A stretch of 64,000 bases of DNA, from assembly GCA_035295745.1 (NCBI GenBank), contig DATGIL010000101.1:1-64000 (forward strand), in the 5' to 3' direction. Position 1 is the first letter of the stretch. Every line of letters begins with the position of its first letter. Positions 42,801 through 51,632 of the stretch are shown here, in pieces. This DNA comes from JAIQFL01 sp035295745 (GTDB lineage: Bacteria; Acidobacteriota; Terriglobia; Bryobacterales; Bryobacteraceae). The translations under genes and the position numbers were made by a program. A model generated the notes under the pieces. The model did not search any database. It was not told the DNA's origin and worked only from the letters and a program-made list of their open reading frames with translations.

Positions 42801-45800
42801 GCCGCGGCAGCAGCCTCGCATCCTTCGCCGGAGTCTGTGAAGCTGCGCATTTCCGTCCTGGAGGCGGGCCAGCGCCGTGCGGAACTGGAGAGCTTTCTCA
42901 CCGCACGCGTGGAGGCCGAGCAATCGCCCACCGAGCTCACGAATCTGCAGGAGACGGCGCGCCGTTTGGGCTTCGACGGCATCGAAGCCCGCGCCAGCGA
43001 GCGCATGATCCCGATCACCAACGACCCTGTCGACAAGATGCGGCTCGCACTCGCCAACGTGCGCCTGCACGAATCGAAGAAACAGATCGCCGACGCCGGA
43101 CGCCTGGTGGATGCGCTGTATCGCGATCATCCGCTGATCTTGGGAGTCGTTCGCGGCGCAGTCGATTTCCACGTTCGTAACGGGCAGCATGGCGAGGCGA
43201 TCGGCGAGCTGTTGGACGCCTCGTCGCACGCTCAGGCGCAGTTGGCCGCCCAGTTCAAGCTGGAAGCGGCTCGCGTGGCCACCGACGCAGGGCAATATGA
43301 TCGCGCCCGCTCCTTGCTCGACGAGTTACTCGCCAGCGATCCGCTGCGCACCGAGTATCTCACGGCGGTGGCGGATACCTATCTACGCGCCAAGGATGAC
43401 GCCGGCTTCCGCGACTATCAACTCGCCACCATCCAGCGGCTGCAGCAAGCGTCTTTGAGTCCCGCCGAGCGTGTGGAGCGGATCGCGGCCATCCGCCGCA
43501 GCTTGATCCCGGCGTTCGACCGTCTCAAAGATTATGCCGGTGCGATGGACCAATACATCGAGGTGCTCAATCGATTCGCCGAAGACGAATCCATTGCCAA
43601 GGAAGCGGCAACTTACGGTGTGGCCCACGGACAGGCCGCGCGCCTGGTGGCCTTCTATCGCAAAACCACCAACGACTCGCCGCTCGACTACCGATGGCCC
43701 ATTGTGCTGGGCCGCATCGAGACCGTGACCGAAGATTTTCCGGCCGCCATCGCCGACTACGAGCGCGGCATCAAAGCACGGCCCGACCGCGCAGACGTGC
43801 TCGAAGCCAAGGCGCGGCTCGAAGAGCGCCTGATGCGCTTCGATGACGCGATCCGGAGCTACGGCCGCCTCTACGAACTCACCTATCGCAATCCTCAATG
43901 GATGACCAAGGTGGCGGAACTGCGCGCCCGCACTGGTCAGACCCGCGAGGCCGTCACCGCGCTGAAAACCGCGATCATCGGGGCACGGACGGAAAGCGCT
44001 GCCGCCGATTTTGAAATCGCCGAGCAACTGGAAGCCTGGCACATCATTCCCGACGCGGTGGCGTTTGCCGAACGTGGGGCGAGTCTCTCCGGCGCTCAGT
44101 TCGAAGCAAGTGGCGACGTGCAGAGGTACGGCCGCATCCTGGCGCGTGGGCGGCGGCTGGACGAGGTACTTCAACATATCGGGCCAACCGACGGCGTGGA
44201 CATGCGGCTAGCGCCGGCCGGGAACGTGGTCGCCGAGACGTACACGCCGGAAGAGAAGGCGCAAGTGGAGCAGATGTTGATCACCGAAGGCACGCGCATC
44301 GGGCCGAAAGATGGGCGAGCACACCTGTTGACGTTGGTCCAATCCGCGGGCCTGGTCGATCTGGAGGCCCGCTGGTATCGCGAGTCGATGACCGAGGCCG
44401 ATCATCAGCGCCTGGTGCCGCTCGAAGTGCGGCGCGGCCGGTTCCGTGAACTGGCGCGGGCACTGGAAGACTTCGCGGCGAAGAACAGCGGAAATTCCGA
44501 GGAATCGCGCGCGCTCATTGAGGCCATCAACGCTTACATTGCCGAAGGCGACATCGAGAACCAGATGCGCCTCATGCGGCAGGTGGCCGCTCGCAACGAT
44601 TTGGTTGGTCCGCTGCTGGACCGCTACCTGAACCTCTTGATCGCTCGCCAGCCGGATGAATTGGTGGCCATGGCGCGCGGTAACACAACTGCCCTGGTGA
44701 AGAACCGCTCCGTGCAACTTGCCATCGCCAGCGGGCGAACCGATCTTGCTGATCGCGCGATTCAGGCTCGCGGCGGTTCCTTGCCGCCAGTCTGGTCTCG
44801 GGCCTATACGGCGCTCTCAGGACTCTATCTCAGCGACCGCGCTGCCTCCGTCGATGCCGCATTCCAATCGGCGCTCGACACCCGTAGCATCGGCGAGCGC
44901 CTGCGGTCGCCGATCAAGCCGGATTCGGTCATCGTCGGCCGGGTCTGGTTCTACTATGCAGCACGCTACGCCGATTACCTCGGCAAGAACAGCGAGGCTG
45001 CCGGCTGGCTGCCCGCGTATGTCGAAGCGAATTCGGGCAATCCCGAAGCCTATATGGAATTGGGCGACTGTTATGCCGACGCAGGGAAGGGCGCAAAGGC
45101 CATCGAAGAGTACGAGGCCGCGCTCCAACTCGATGCCGACCGCGCCGACGCGCACGACCATGCCGCTCGGGTGCTCTGGGCGGAAGGGCGCCAGGCCGAG
45201 GCGATCGCACGCTGGAAAACCGCGCTGGGCACATATCTGAAAATCCAGAGCCGCGGCGTGCGCGTTCCCGATTCCTTCTGGCAGCGCGCCGACGCTACCT
45301 TCACGGCCCTCGGCGAACGCCATGCTCTGGGGCAACTGCGTCCGGAGATCAGCCATCTGCTGGGCGATTACTACCAGCGCAATAACCGCTACCGCTTCGA
45401 TGAGTTATTGCGGGCGGCCGCTCGAGCTTCCGTGGCGTCGGGCGACGGCCTCGACTGGCTGGTGGAATTGACCCGCTCTATGGAGTATCCCGATGGCCTG
45501 CTGTACGCGCTGACGAGCGTGCCCGGAATCACTGATGCACAGCGCATCGAGCTGCAGCGGTATCGTCTGGCGCTGGTGATCAAAGAGGCGCAGAGCCAGT
45601 TTGGCGACGCTCAGAGCTACGCCGTCCAACAGGTCAACGATAATCGCGTGCAACTCGTCTCTATGCTTTTGAACTCTGGCGACGTGGCCGCCGCGACTGC
45701 GGAATGGCGCCTGCTTCCGCTGCTGCCGCAACTTCCTCCGGGACGATGGGCCGGCGAGAACAACCTTTATTACGAGACCGAAATTCGCCTGGCATCGCGA

Positions 45801-46883
45801 AGCAACTCGCTTTCGGCGCTGTTGGCACGGTATGGAGCCGAATCAGATTTCCTGCCCGCCGCCGAAGCGCTACGCCTGGCAGCCGCCAAACTTCGCGATG
45901 ACCACGACGAAAATGGCGCGCGGGCGGTCCTGGAATTCGTCTACGAGCGCGGGATCCGCGCGGGCCATCTGGACGCTTCCAACTTCATCGGGCTGGCGGA
46001 GGTGGAACTCCAGCGCGGCGATACCGCAGCCGCCCTGCCCCTCTTGAATCGCATGGCGCTGGTGGTAGGCGATGGCTTTGAGACCCTCACACCGGCAGGC
46101 GACTTACTCACGCAGTACCAGAAAAATGCGGAGGCGGCGGACTTCTTCAAACGCCGCATCAAGGCGGTGCCCTGGGACTCCGCGGCAAAAGTGCGACTGG
46201 CGCACGTCCTGCCCAATACCGATGCGGAGCGACAGCGATTGCTCGCCGAGACCATCGGCGACTCGCAGGCTGCGTACAAACTTCGTGCCGAGGCCGCCCG
46301 CCTCTCCGTCGGGAATGCGGCAAAAGCACCTGCGGGGACCGAACTGGCGCTCCTCTCCGCACCCAGCGTCACACCTGATGCGGCCTCGAAGCCATTTCAA
46401 GTGGAAGCTCGCGTCGAAGCCGCGCGCCAGACCTTCGACACGGCAATCCGATTCCGCCTCTGGCAGGAAGCGCTCGCTATCGCGCCCGAAGACGAGCGGG
46501 TGCGCGCGGGCACTCTGCGCGCGGCTATTGTTGCGGGCCACGACAATTTCGCCCTGGCGCTTGAGCCCGCGGCGGAACCATTGCAAGCCGATGCCTACAA
46601 TCCGGAGCGGCGCCAGATCTCGAGCGACGAGCGAGCCTCGATCGCCGAAGCTGTCGCCGGAGCGGCCGAACGCTTGGACGATCTGCCCGCCGCCATTAAA
46701 TATTTGCATGTCGCTATCGACCTGCGTCCCCGCGATCAACGCGACCCACTCATGCGAAAGCTCAACATGCTCACTGTCGAGCAGAACCGGCGCACGAAGA
46801 ATTTGGCGCGACAGCCCGCGGTCCGCGATGTGATCGAGCAGGATGGCATCGTCCGGCCGCAAATCCTGGGAGGTGCGCGATGA
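39801..46883 (+). CDS. Giant secreted TPR protein (about 2,360 residues)
   Basis: I start at ATG 39801 inside the REP-like element (M-S-L-D-A-A-D-R-S-V-C-A-T-S), because the signal peptide Y-K-S-I-L-L-L-L-A-C-A-L-L-I-R-A follows at once. The frame is open to TTG 39600, behind AGGAGG, but this would bury the signal peptide. The protein is almost wholly TPR-like helical hairpins, e.g. L-A-L-A-M-A-A-D-E-H-K-A-A-P-R-D-T and Y-M-E-L-G-D-C-Y-A-D-A-G-K-G-A-K-A-I-E-E-Y-E-A-A-L. A Pro-rich break lies near residue 540. The C-terminus has no anchor. A scaffold in the periplasm or at the surface is likely. The last codons overlap the next gene as ATGA. Confidence 0.9.
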   Translation: MSLDAADRSVCATSYKSILLLLACALLIRADLSPTVQHLSSSQVISALFRSVPMPGGAVPILRPPAQTRPALTSLITASPRDAELYRLRAQQAETALDFPAAEADWKLAAQHAPDRYDSQIELADFYHRRDRPRDELAALTTAAETKDDPLQPATAQRGWQAFERMAALLGSEALPQPIAEPVFRAWVARYPKEPLAWQKLIEFLATSRQYAAAEAEIAAYGRTFHDTTEPVRMRAELALHRGDANVAIATYDAAFQPLWPDEMRASFFKLLQEQGRLRDFTAKARTALASNPADLDASARLFHYFRSQGNVAAARRVLLEYRIAKESGRQPWTPDELQTAAQLFEMLPDVNEAARLYYALYSAPAAGGPHTERALYGLAKLLLTASDQPIQFGAGDLSFYKDIATVDPSPGFFNGILSLLLNWSGAREEYRNQSEKSAAYFHRAAANRLVTLLDQRFPRSEYRPTLHSELVSAYATYGDDESVIRAAREYLAEFPNGGARVAVAMQAAGALARGNRTDEEFALYDQLLKELAAKASGVPIGTNPPSPPPPSPNFQQVDNPDAPTPPAPGVRRLRFGVSAAAPHPTGPRSAEYSQVLDRYLSRLVAVGTPVDALRVYRTEIDRNPNDQGLYERMAAFVEQYGVGRAAEAVYTQAIAKFPNRNWYHKLARWYLRHQERQSFEKITRDVVAIFSGSELERYFAEFVPAHPDESLYLQLNLYAHQRFPEDLVFVHNLLNAYGNQQTLDRAAADRLLRQYWFYDDGLRSSLFEELSSSGQLDAELSQVRATNPGVTNGHYEQALAANPAAVQFVAEAEAWLSHFESAAPAERALANAYPGRSEFTGKATTLYRSLAAFDPRNTDLALAMAADEHKAAPRDTAILAKMGDILADRELFTRARTYWEQMPAAEPGRPEAWLDTATVYWDYYQFNDALRWIAGARKKFGDSALFAYQAGAIDENKRDFAGAVREYVAGALDGDNPSSSRLLRLLSSPQSHDLVDRATAAAAASHPSPESVKLRISVLEAGQRRAELESFLTARVEAEQSPTELTNLQETARRLGFDGIEARASERMIPITNDPVDKMRLALANVRLHESKKQIADAGRLVDALYRDHPLILGVVRGAVDFHVRNGQHGEAIGELLDASSHAQAQLAAQFKLEAARVATDAGQYDRARSLLDELLASDPLRTEYLTAVADTYLRAKDDAGFRDYQLATIQRLQQASLSPAERVERIAAIRRSLIPAFDRLKDYAGAMDQYIEVLNRFAEDESIAKEAATYGVAHGQAARLVAFYRKTTNDSPLDYRWPIVLGRIETVTEDFPAAIADYERGIKARPDRADVLEAKARLEERLMRFDDAIRSYGRLYELTYRNPQWMTKVAELRARTGQTREAVTALKTAIIGARTESAAADFEIAEQLEAWHIIPDAVAFAERGASLSGAQFEASGDVQRYGRILARGRRLDEVLQHIGPTDGVDMRLAPAGNVVAETYTPEEKAQVEQMLITEGTRIGPKDGRAHLLTLVQSAGLVDLEARWYRESMTEADHQRLVPLEVRRGRFRELARALEDFAAKNSGNSEESRALIEAINAYIAEGDIENQMRLMRQVAARNDLVGPLLDRYLNLLIARQPDELVAMARGNTTALVKNRSVQLAIASGRTDLADRAIQARGGSLPPVWSRAYTALSGLYLSDRAASVDAAFQSALDTRSIGERLRSPIKPDSVIVGRVWFYYAARYADYLGKNSEAAGWLPAYVEANSGNPEAYMELGDCYADAGKGAKAIEEYEAALQLDADRADAHDHAARVLWAEGRQAEAIARWKTALGTYLKIQSRGVRVPDSFWQRADATFTALGERHALGQLRPEISHLLGDYYQRNNRYRFDELLRAAARASVASGDGLDWLVELTRSMEYPDGLLYALTSVPGITDAQRIELQRYRLALVIKEAQSQFGDAQSYAVQQVNDNRVQLVSMLLNSGDVAAATAEWRLLPLLPQLPPGRWAGENNLYYETEIRLASRSNSLSALLARYGAESDFLPAAEALRLAAAKLRDDHDENGARAVLEFVYERGIRAGHLDASNFIGLAEVELQRGDTAAALPLLNRMALVVGDGFETLTPAGDLLTQYQKNAEAADFFKRRIKAVPWDSAAKVRLAHVLPNTDAERQRLLAETIGDSQAAYKLRAEAARLSVGNAAKAPAGTELALLSAPSVTPDAASKPFQVEARVEAARQTFDTAIRFRLWQEALAIAPEDERVRAGTLRAAIVAGHDNFALALEPAAEPLQADAYNPERRQISSDERASIAEAVAGAAERLDDLPAAIKYLHVAIDLRPRDQRDPLMRKLNMLTVEQNRRTKNLARQPAVRDVIEQDGIVRPQILGGAR

Positions 46884-48550
46884 AACGAGCGCTGCTGATC
46901 ACTTCTCTGCTGGTCGGGGCCGCGGGACTGGTATTCGTGCAGACCACCAGTACGCCAGTGCCGAATCCAGCGGCCCTGATGCCGAGCGGCGCCCTGCTAT
47001 ATCTGGAGTCGCCTGATTTTGCGCGCCTGCTGCGCGATTGGGACGAATCCAAGGTTAAATCCGATTGGCTCGACAGCGACAACTACGCCGCATTTTCACG
47101 CTCCGTCCTCTTCACCAAATTGGGTGAGGTCTACGGGCAATATGGCGAGGCCGCGGGCTTCGCTCCTGGCCTGCCGGGAGTGCGCGAAATTGCCGGCAGC
47201 GATTCGGCGCTGGCCCTCTACGGAATTCGCGATGTGGAATTCCTGTATATCAGCCGCGTAGGCGAGGCCGATCTGATGAAGAGCCAGCTCTGGGCCGTCC
47301 GCGACAAGTTCGAGCAGCGGCAGGCTGCGGGCGTGACCTTCTATCTGCGGACCGATCCAGCTTCCAAACGCACCGCGGCCTTCGCATTTGCGAAAGGACT
47401 CCTGTTGCTCGCCACTCGGGACGACCTGGTGGCGCAATCGCTGGAGTTGTTGGCGGGTGGCACGAATCCGAGCGTGGCGTCCGACCGTTGGTATCGCGAC
47501 GCTTCGGCGGCCGCACCGAATCCGGGCGAGTTGCGCCTGGTAATGAATCTCGAAGCGTTGGTGCGCAGCGACTACTTCCGCTCATACTGGGTGCAGCGTA
47601 ACGCCTCGGCGGTGCGCCGGTATTGGGCAGGCGTGGCAGACGTGAGGCGGTCTTCGTCCGAGATCACGGAAAGCAGAGTCTTCCTGAGCCGTGAGACTGC
47701 GGCGTCTCCAGTTCCCGTGGGAGCCCTCATCAGCATGGTCCCGCCCGAAGCCGGGACGTATCGCGCGTCCGCCGTCAACGATCTTTCCGAGGCCGCGGCC
47801 ATCCTCGTTCAAAAGTTGATCGGCCCCCGGGTGCAGCGTTCCCGCGATCCCCGCTATGCGCCCATGGCGATCTCTGCCGACAATCGAGCCGGTAGTGAGG
47901 GCGACCTGGAGACGCGCATCGATGAACAGCCGCTGCCGGCCGATGCAGGTGTGTCGGATTCAGAAGCCGCCATCCGCGACATGCTGCAAAAGGGCCGAGC
48001 GAGGAGCAGTCTGCTGGTACAGGCCAGTTCGCCGCCGGTGGGAAGCTTCGTTCCCCTGGGCTCTGTGATTGTGTTGACTGGCGATGCGGATTGGGACCGC
48101 GATTCCGTACGCAGTGCGCTCGCGTCGGCCGCGGGCAAGCTGTGGACCACTTCGCAACTCGGAGCGGCGTGGGTCGGCGGCACCGCTGGAAACAACGCAG
48201 TCGAGCGACTCGATGGGCTGGGCGCTTTGATGTTCGCCGCTCGGGGACGCCTTCTGTTCATCGGCAATGATGCCCGTCTGCTTGGCGCGGTACTCGATCG
48301 GGCCGCCAACGCGCCTGGCGCAAGCACTTTCACCTACGCCGCGGGTGTGCGCCACAGGCTGGAACAGGCCAACTTCGAACGCGTCATGCGGGCGCTCGAC
48401 TTCGGCTCTCCGGCCAACGGGCCCACATTTTTCAGTGGCAATATAGGGAGTCTGAGTCGCGTGCTCTTGCCGATCGACGAGGTCAAATTCACCGAAGAAG
48501 ACCGCGGCGTATCGACGGCGCAGACCGTCGTCTATCGCCTGGTGCAATAA
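46880..48550 (+). CDS. Secreted DUF3352-like protein
   Basis: A 556-residue exported protein; ATG 46880 overlaps the giant TPR stop. A signal peptide (L-L-I-T-S-L-L-V-G-A-A-G-L-V-F-V-Q) leads into repeated units that begin with a small-side-chain strand and end in a helical stretch, as in DUF3352 proteins: P-S-G-A-L-L-Y-L-E-S-P-D-F-A-R-L-L-R and V-P-V-G-A-L-I-S-M-V-P-P-E-A. No catalytic motif. The coupling suggests it acts with the TPR protein. Last gene of the series; the following 518 bp is non-coding scar. Confidence 0.83.
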   Translation: MKRALLITSLLVGAAGLVFVQTTSTPVPNPAALMPSGALLYLESPDFARLLRDWDESKVKSDWLDSDNYAAFSRSVLFTKLGEVYGQYGEAAGFAPGLPGVREIAGSDSALALYGIRDVEFLYISRVGEADLMKSQLWAVRDKFEQRQAAGVTFYLRTDPASKRTAAFAFAKGLLLLATRDDLVAQSLELLAGGTNPSVASDRWYRDASAAAPNPGELRLVMNLEALVRSDYFRSYWVQRNASAVRRYWAGVADVRRSSSEITESRVFLSRETAASPVPVGALISMVPPEAGTYRASAVNDLSEAAAILVQKLIGPRVQRSRDPRYAPMAISADNRAGSEGDLETRIDEQPLPADAGVSDSEAAIRDMLQKGRARSSLLVQASSPPVGSFVPLGSVIVLTGDADWDRDSVRSALASAAGKLWTTSQLGAAWVGGTAGNNAVERLDGLGALMFAARGRLLFIGNDARLLGAVLDRAANAPGASTFTYAAGVRHRLEQANFERVMRALDFGSPANGPTFFSGNIGSLSRVLLPIDEVKFTEEDRGVSTAQTVVYRLVQ

Positions 48551-49068
48551 GCTTCAGCGTGGGGCGGTCGTCGAACCGGAGGACATCCGGCGGTCTGCTC
48601 AGCACAGCCTTCAGGAAACCGATTGGCTGCGAACTCCGGCAGCGACGGCAGCGGGAACCGGCGCTCGAAGTCATGGGAGACGCCTTCGACCGGGCGAAAA
48701 TCATGTAGGTTTGCTGTCACAAGCTGTCGCAAACCGGGGATACTTCTTGCCATTTAATGCCAGTTCTTACTCGGCGCCTAGGAGCGGGTCTCCATGGCCG
48801 AAAGCGATCGTCGCCGCCGGTCGGTTCTTCAGCGGCCTGGTGGCCAGCGAAATTCACCTCCGGCTAGCCGTTTCTCCTGGTAATTACGCATAACTGGTTG
48901 GAGGAAGTAGAACAGCCGCCGCGGGTAGTGGGTCCGAGTCGTTGTAAATTGGCCTGACAATCCGCATTTGCTGTCTTGCGCTTTGACCCAGCGCACAGCC
49001 TCGCATATCAGGGGTGAATTTCCAGACCGGTATTGTTCATCGAGCCTCCACATTCACGAGGACATGCC
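48551..49068. other. Non-coding stretch with a possible PIN-toxin remnant
   Basis: No intact gene. On the minus strand at about 48600-48753 the peptide L-R-Q-L-V-T-A-N-L-H-D-F-R-P-V-E-G-V resembles the C-terminal part of a PIN toxin (L-V-T-x-N-x-x-D-F). No N-terminal part or antitoxin can be found. The remainder, including 48760-49060, shows nothing recognisable. Confidence 0.4.
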
Positions 49069-50385
49069 ATGAGTTTCCAGCACGCATTCCCGATTGATCC
49101 TCAAGCGTTCGATGACATAGTCATCGAAGCTGTAGCGAAGCATATGCTGCCGCCCTCCGACTTTGTCATGCCGGACAAGGCCGTCGAGACGCAAATCTTT
49201 CTCGGCGTCGGCACTGTAGTCTATCGCTTGTATCCGCATCTGCGCCGTCGAGGGAGCGTCCCTCACGTCGTCTTTTACATCGCCTATAACAAGAACAATC
49301 ACCGTACCGAGTATGTGATCGGGCCGGGAAAAATGGATGACTTTCTGGCTAATGGAAGATTGCTCGTCATCGCCGCGGGCAACTTTTATGGTTTCACAGG
49401 TCATGTGGCGGATTGGGAAGTCGGGTCTTGGCAGGTGGGCTACTTCGCGTTGAAAGGCGATCTGGTCGGGGCGGTCCGGGCATTGGGCCGGTCTTGGGTT
49501 GCTGCGCTGCAGGATCCGAACTGGTGGATGATGGCCACTATGAGCACTGGCGCCGTGTTCCTAAAGCCAGTACCAAGAATTCCCTCTCGCGCACTTTCCG
49601 CGATCGGGGCCGCTGAGGCTGAGGCGGGCGAGAGCGCCGCCCGCGCGGGCTCGGGCATCGCTCCGAAGCATTTTGAGGCCTTTCAGCAGGCGGCTCACGA
49701 CACCCAACTGATCGGCGTGGTTCGGAACGGGAAACCAACCGCAGTGCCACTGATCGAGGCCGGCTGTCCCGGCAAACCCAAGATATTCGAGCCATTCAAT
49801 TAGAATCCGGAAACGGGAATTCTGACTGCGTCTACCGAAGCGGACAAGCAACTGGTCCTGAACAGCCGGTACATTCTCATCAACGAAAAGGGCGCAGCCA
49901 TGCGGCGACTGCCCAATGGAACCATGGAACCGGTCAAGCTCGAGCGAACGTTCTGGAAAGTCGAGCCCGGCCAGGTGATCGATCCGAAGTCCCTGAAGCC
50001 GGTAGTGGGAGACTACGATTTGATGGGTGTCTTCTCGCCCAAGAATCCGGGACAGAACATCACCCTCCACAGCGTCGACGGCAATCCAGTGGCTAATAGA
50101 ACCAGTCCCCCGGTGGACACATTCAGCGCCAGCGTCAACGAGAAGTTCGATCAGCCGCGCGTCCTGCACGGTGCGCAAGACCAATACAAAGGATTTCGGA
50201 AGGGCGCCACGGTGTTTCATCCCAATGGAAGGGTGGAATTCCTGCCAACGGAGGCCGACGTCCAGGCATTCTACAAACGCATGGGCAGGGAGACGATTCA
50301 GGGTTCGTATCCGCGGCCTGGGCCGGGTGATCCTGCGCCTCCAGACGAATTGGCCGCACGCCGTGCGGCTCACAAAATGCCATAG
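49069..50385 (+). pseudogene. Edema-factor-like adenylate cyclase toxin gene, interrupted by one TAG
   Basis: ATG 49069 follows CGAGGA. The frame runs to TAG at 49801-49803 (244 codons) and continues in the same frame to 50385, 438 codons in all. The N-terminal part (about residues 10-165) is unassigned. The rest matches anthrax edema factor/ExoY-like cyclases: G-I-A-P-K-H-F-E-A-F, V-R-N-G-K-P-T-A-V-P-L-I-E-A-G, L-K-P-V-V-G-D-Y-D-L-M-G-V-F-S-P with the metal-binding D-Y-D, and L-H-G-A-Q-D-Q. The TAG falls where relatives have Trp in N-W-G-P, so TGG to TAG is the simplest change. No signal peptide is visible. Confidence 0.75.
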
Positions 50386-50391
50386 CCGGCT

Positions 50392-50554
50392 GGTCGACAA
50401 GAGCAACGGCGACGTCCGTGGTCAGCAGCGATTCCACTTCGCGCCGGAGGGACGTGTCGACACCGCAGGACGCGGCAACGGAAGCGGCCCGCGGTTTCGG
50501 GCGATGCTCCAAGTCTCGTGGTAGACCTCTTCGACGCTCTTCAACACGTTTCAT
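50392..50554 (-). pseudogene. N-terminal fragment of a Ser/Thr protein kinase
   Basis: The peptide R-A-A-S-V-A-A-S-C-G-V-D-T-S-L-R-R-E-V-E-S-L-L matches the leader found at the start of many Acidobacterial PknB-type kinases. The preceding V-E-E-V-Y-H-E-T is in another frame, so the piece is frameshifted. It ends at the 3' edge of the cyclase toxin gene; the kinase domain itself is missing. Confidence 0.6.
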
Positions 50555-50678
50555 GATGTCGATCCTCTGCGGGGGCACGGTCCTGCTAGAATGCACCAAA
50601 TGGAACGACGGTGTGGAAAAGCTTGAGGACGTCAGGCTGGCTTCCCCCAAATGTCCATTCTTCAAAGGAGCTGGGATC

Positions 50679-51605
50679 ATGGATCAGCAGAAGACGTCGA
50701 ATCACGACGGGCATCTCAACCGGCGATCGTTCCTCGACGCCGCTGCTAGACTCGCCGGCGGCGGGTTGGCCGTCGGCGGCAGCTTCGAGACGATACGTCC
50801 CAGTTCCGCGTGGGGCCAGCGGCCAGCGAACGAGACACACCCGAGTTCCGCCCGCGTTGTGGATCGGCTCAAGACCCGCCTCTCGTTTCAGATTTCGGTC
50901 GATGTGGGGACCTTGGATCTGGGTCTGACGGTCGCCAGTGCGGCGCTGGCGGGCGGAGTCGACATCGTCGAAATGGGGACACCGCTGCTCAAGACCCAGG
51001 GCGTTGCCAACGTCGTACCCGCCTTCCGCAAGCGTTTTCCCGATGCTCTCCTGCTGGCTGATATGAAGACCATGGACGGCGGTGGCGGCGAGGCGCGCAG
51101 CGTCTACGTCGGCGGCGGCAACATCTTTGATTTTCTCGCTCTCGCCGGCGTGGATACGGCGAAGTCGATCTGCGCGGTGCGCGATGAGTTCAGGCGCGCG
51201 GGCTCCGAATTGCCGAGACTTGTCTTTTCCGACATCATGGTGCCGCACCAGGGCCCCGCCGCGCAGGCAGGGGAGGTCGCGCTTCGGATGGTGGAGGCCG
51301 GCGTCGATGCGGTCGGCATCCACCTGCAGTCCGACGCTCGGCGCGCAAACACAAAACTCATAGAGGAGGACTATCTGGGTGATGTGGCTCGTGCCGTCTT
51401 CGAACGGATCGGCAAGGTCGCCCCGGTCCAGGTGGTGGGCGGGCTTAGTATCGCACAGGCAAAGAGCCTCGCCAAGGCGGGCCTGCGCGCCTTCGTGATC
51501 AGCGGCAATATGGGCCTGCCGGACGGCAACGCCCGCTACAACCTCCCACCGGCCGAGATCCAGCGCTTGGTCGCGGGTTTCATCGCCGAGGCCTCGGGCG
51601 CGTAG
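50679..51605 (+). CDS. Tat-exported OMP-decarboxylase/HUMPS-family protein
   Basis: A 308-residue protein. Start ATG 50679 with AAAGGAG at 50664-50670. The N-terminus has a Tat-type signal (L-N-R-R-S-F-L-D-A-A-A-R-L-A-G-G-G). The rest is a (beta/alpha)8 barrel of the orotidine-decarboxylase superfamily, HUMPS branch: Q-I-S-V-D-V-G-T, E-M-G-T-P-L-L-K, then the catalytic D-x-K-x-x-D array in L-A-D-M-K-T-M-D. V-V-G-G-L-S and V-I-S-G-N bind phosphate in relatives. 3-hexulose-6-phosphate synthase or keto-gulonate-6-phosphate decarboxylase are cytoplasmic elsewhere, so export is odd. The stop overlaps a transposon-end-like palindrome. Confidence 0.85.
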   Translation: MDQQKTSNHDGHLNRRSFLDAAARLAGGGLAVGGSFETIRPSSAWGQRPANETHPSSARVVDRLKTRLSFQISVDVGTLDLGLTVASAALAGGVDIVEMGTPLLKTQGVANVVPAFRKRFPDALLLADMKTMDGGGGEARSVYVGGGNIFDFLALAGVDTAKSICAVRDEFRRAGSELPRLVFSDIMVPHQGPAAQAGEVALRMVEAGVDAVGIHLQSDARRANTKLIEEDYLGDVARAVFERIGKVAPVQVVGGLSIAQAKSLAKAGLRAFVISGNMGLPDGNARYNLPPAEIQRLVAGFIAEASGA

Positions 51606-51632
51606 TGCGTCAGTTCTCAAACTGACCCATGC
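51603..51632. repeat. Solo transposon end-like palindrome
   Basis: GTAGTGCGTCAGTTCTCAAA followed by CTGACCCATG begins two bases before the TAG stop of the decarboxylase-like gene. It matches the left end of the 18.6-kb transposon (GTAGTGGGTCAGTCTGA) at 13 of the first 15 positions and has the same internal inverted repeat. No transposase follows in intact form. Confidence 0.6.

Noticed and set aside
41640..43295. 551-codon minus-strand ORF inside the giant TPR gene
   Set aside because: Shadow frame; its periodic composition mirrors the TPR codons. No domain seen.
49801..49803. TAG as a programmed readthrough or pyrrolysine codon
   Set aside because: No recoding element, no pyrrolysine genes in the window, and a single G-to-A change from the Trp codon explains it more simply. 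Kept only as an alternative.
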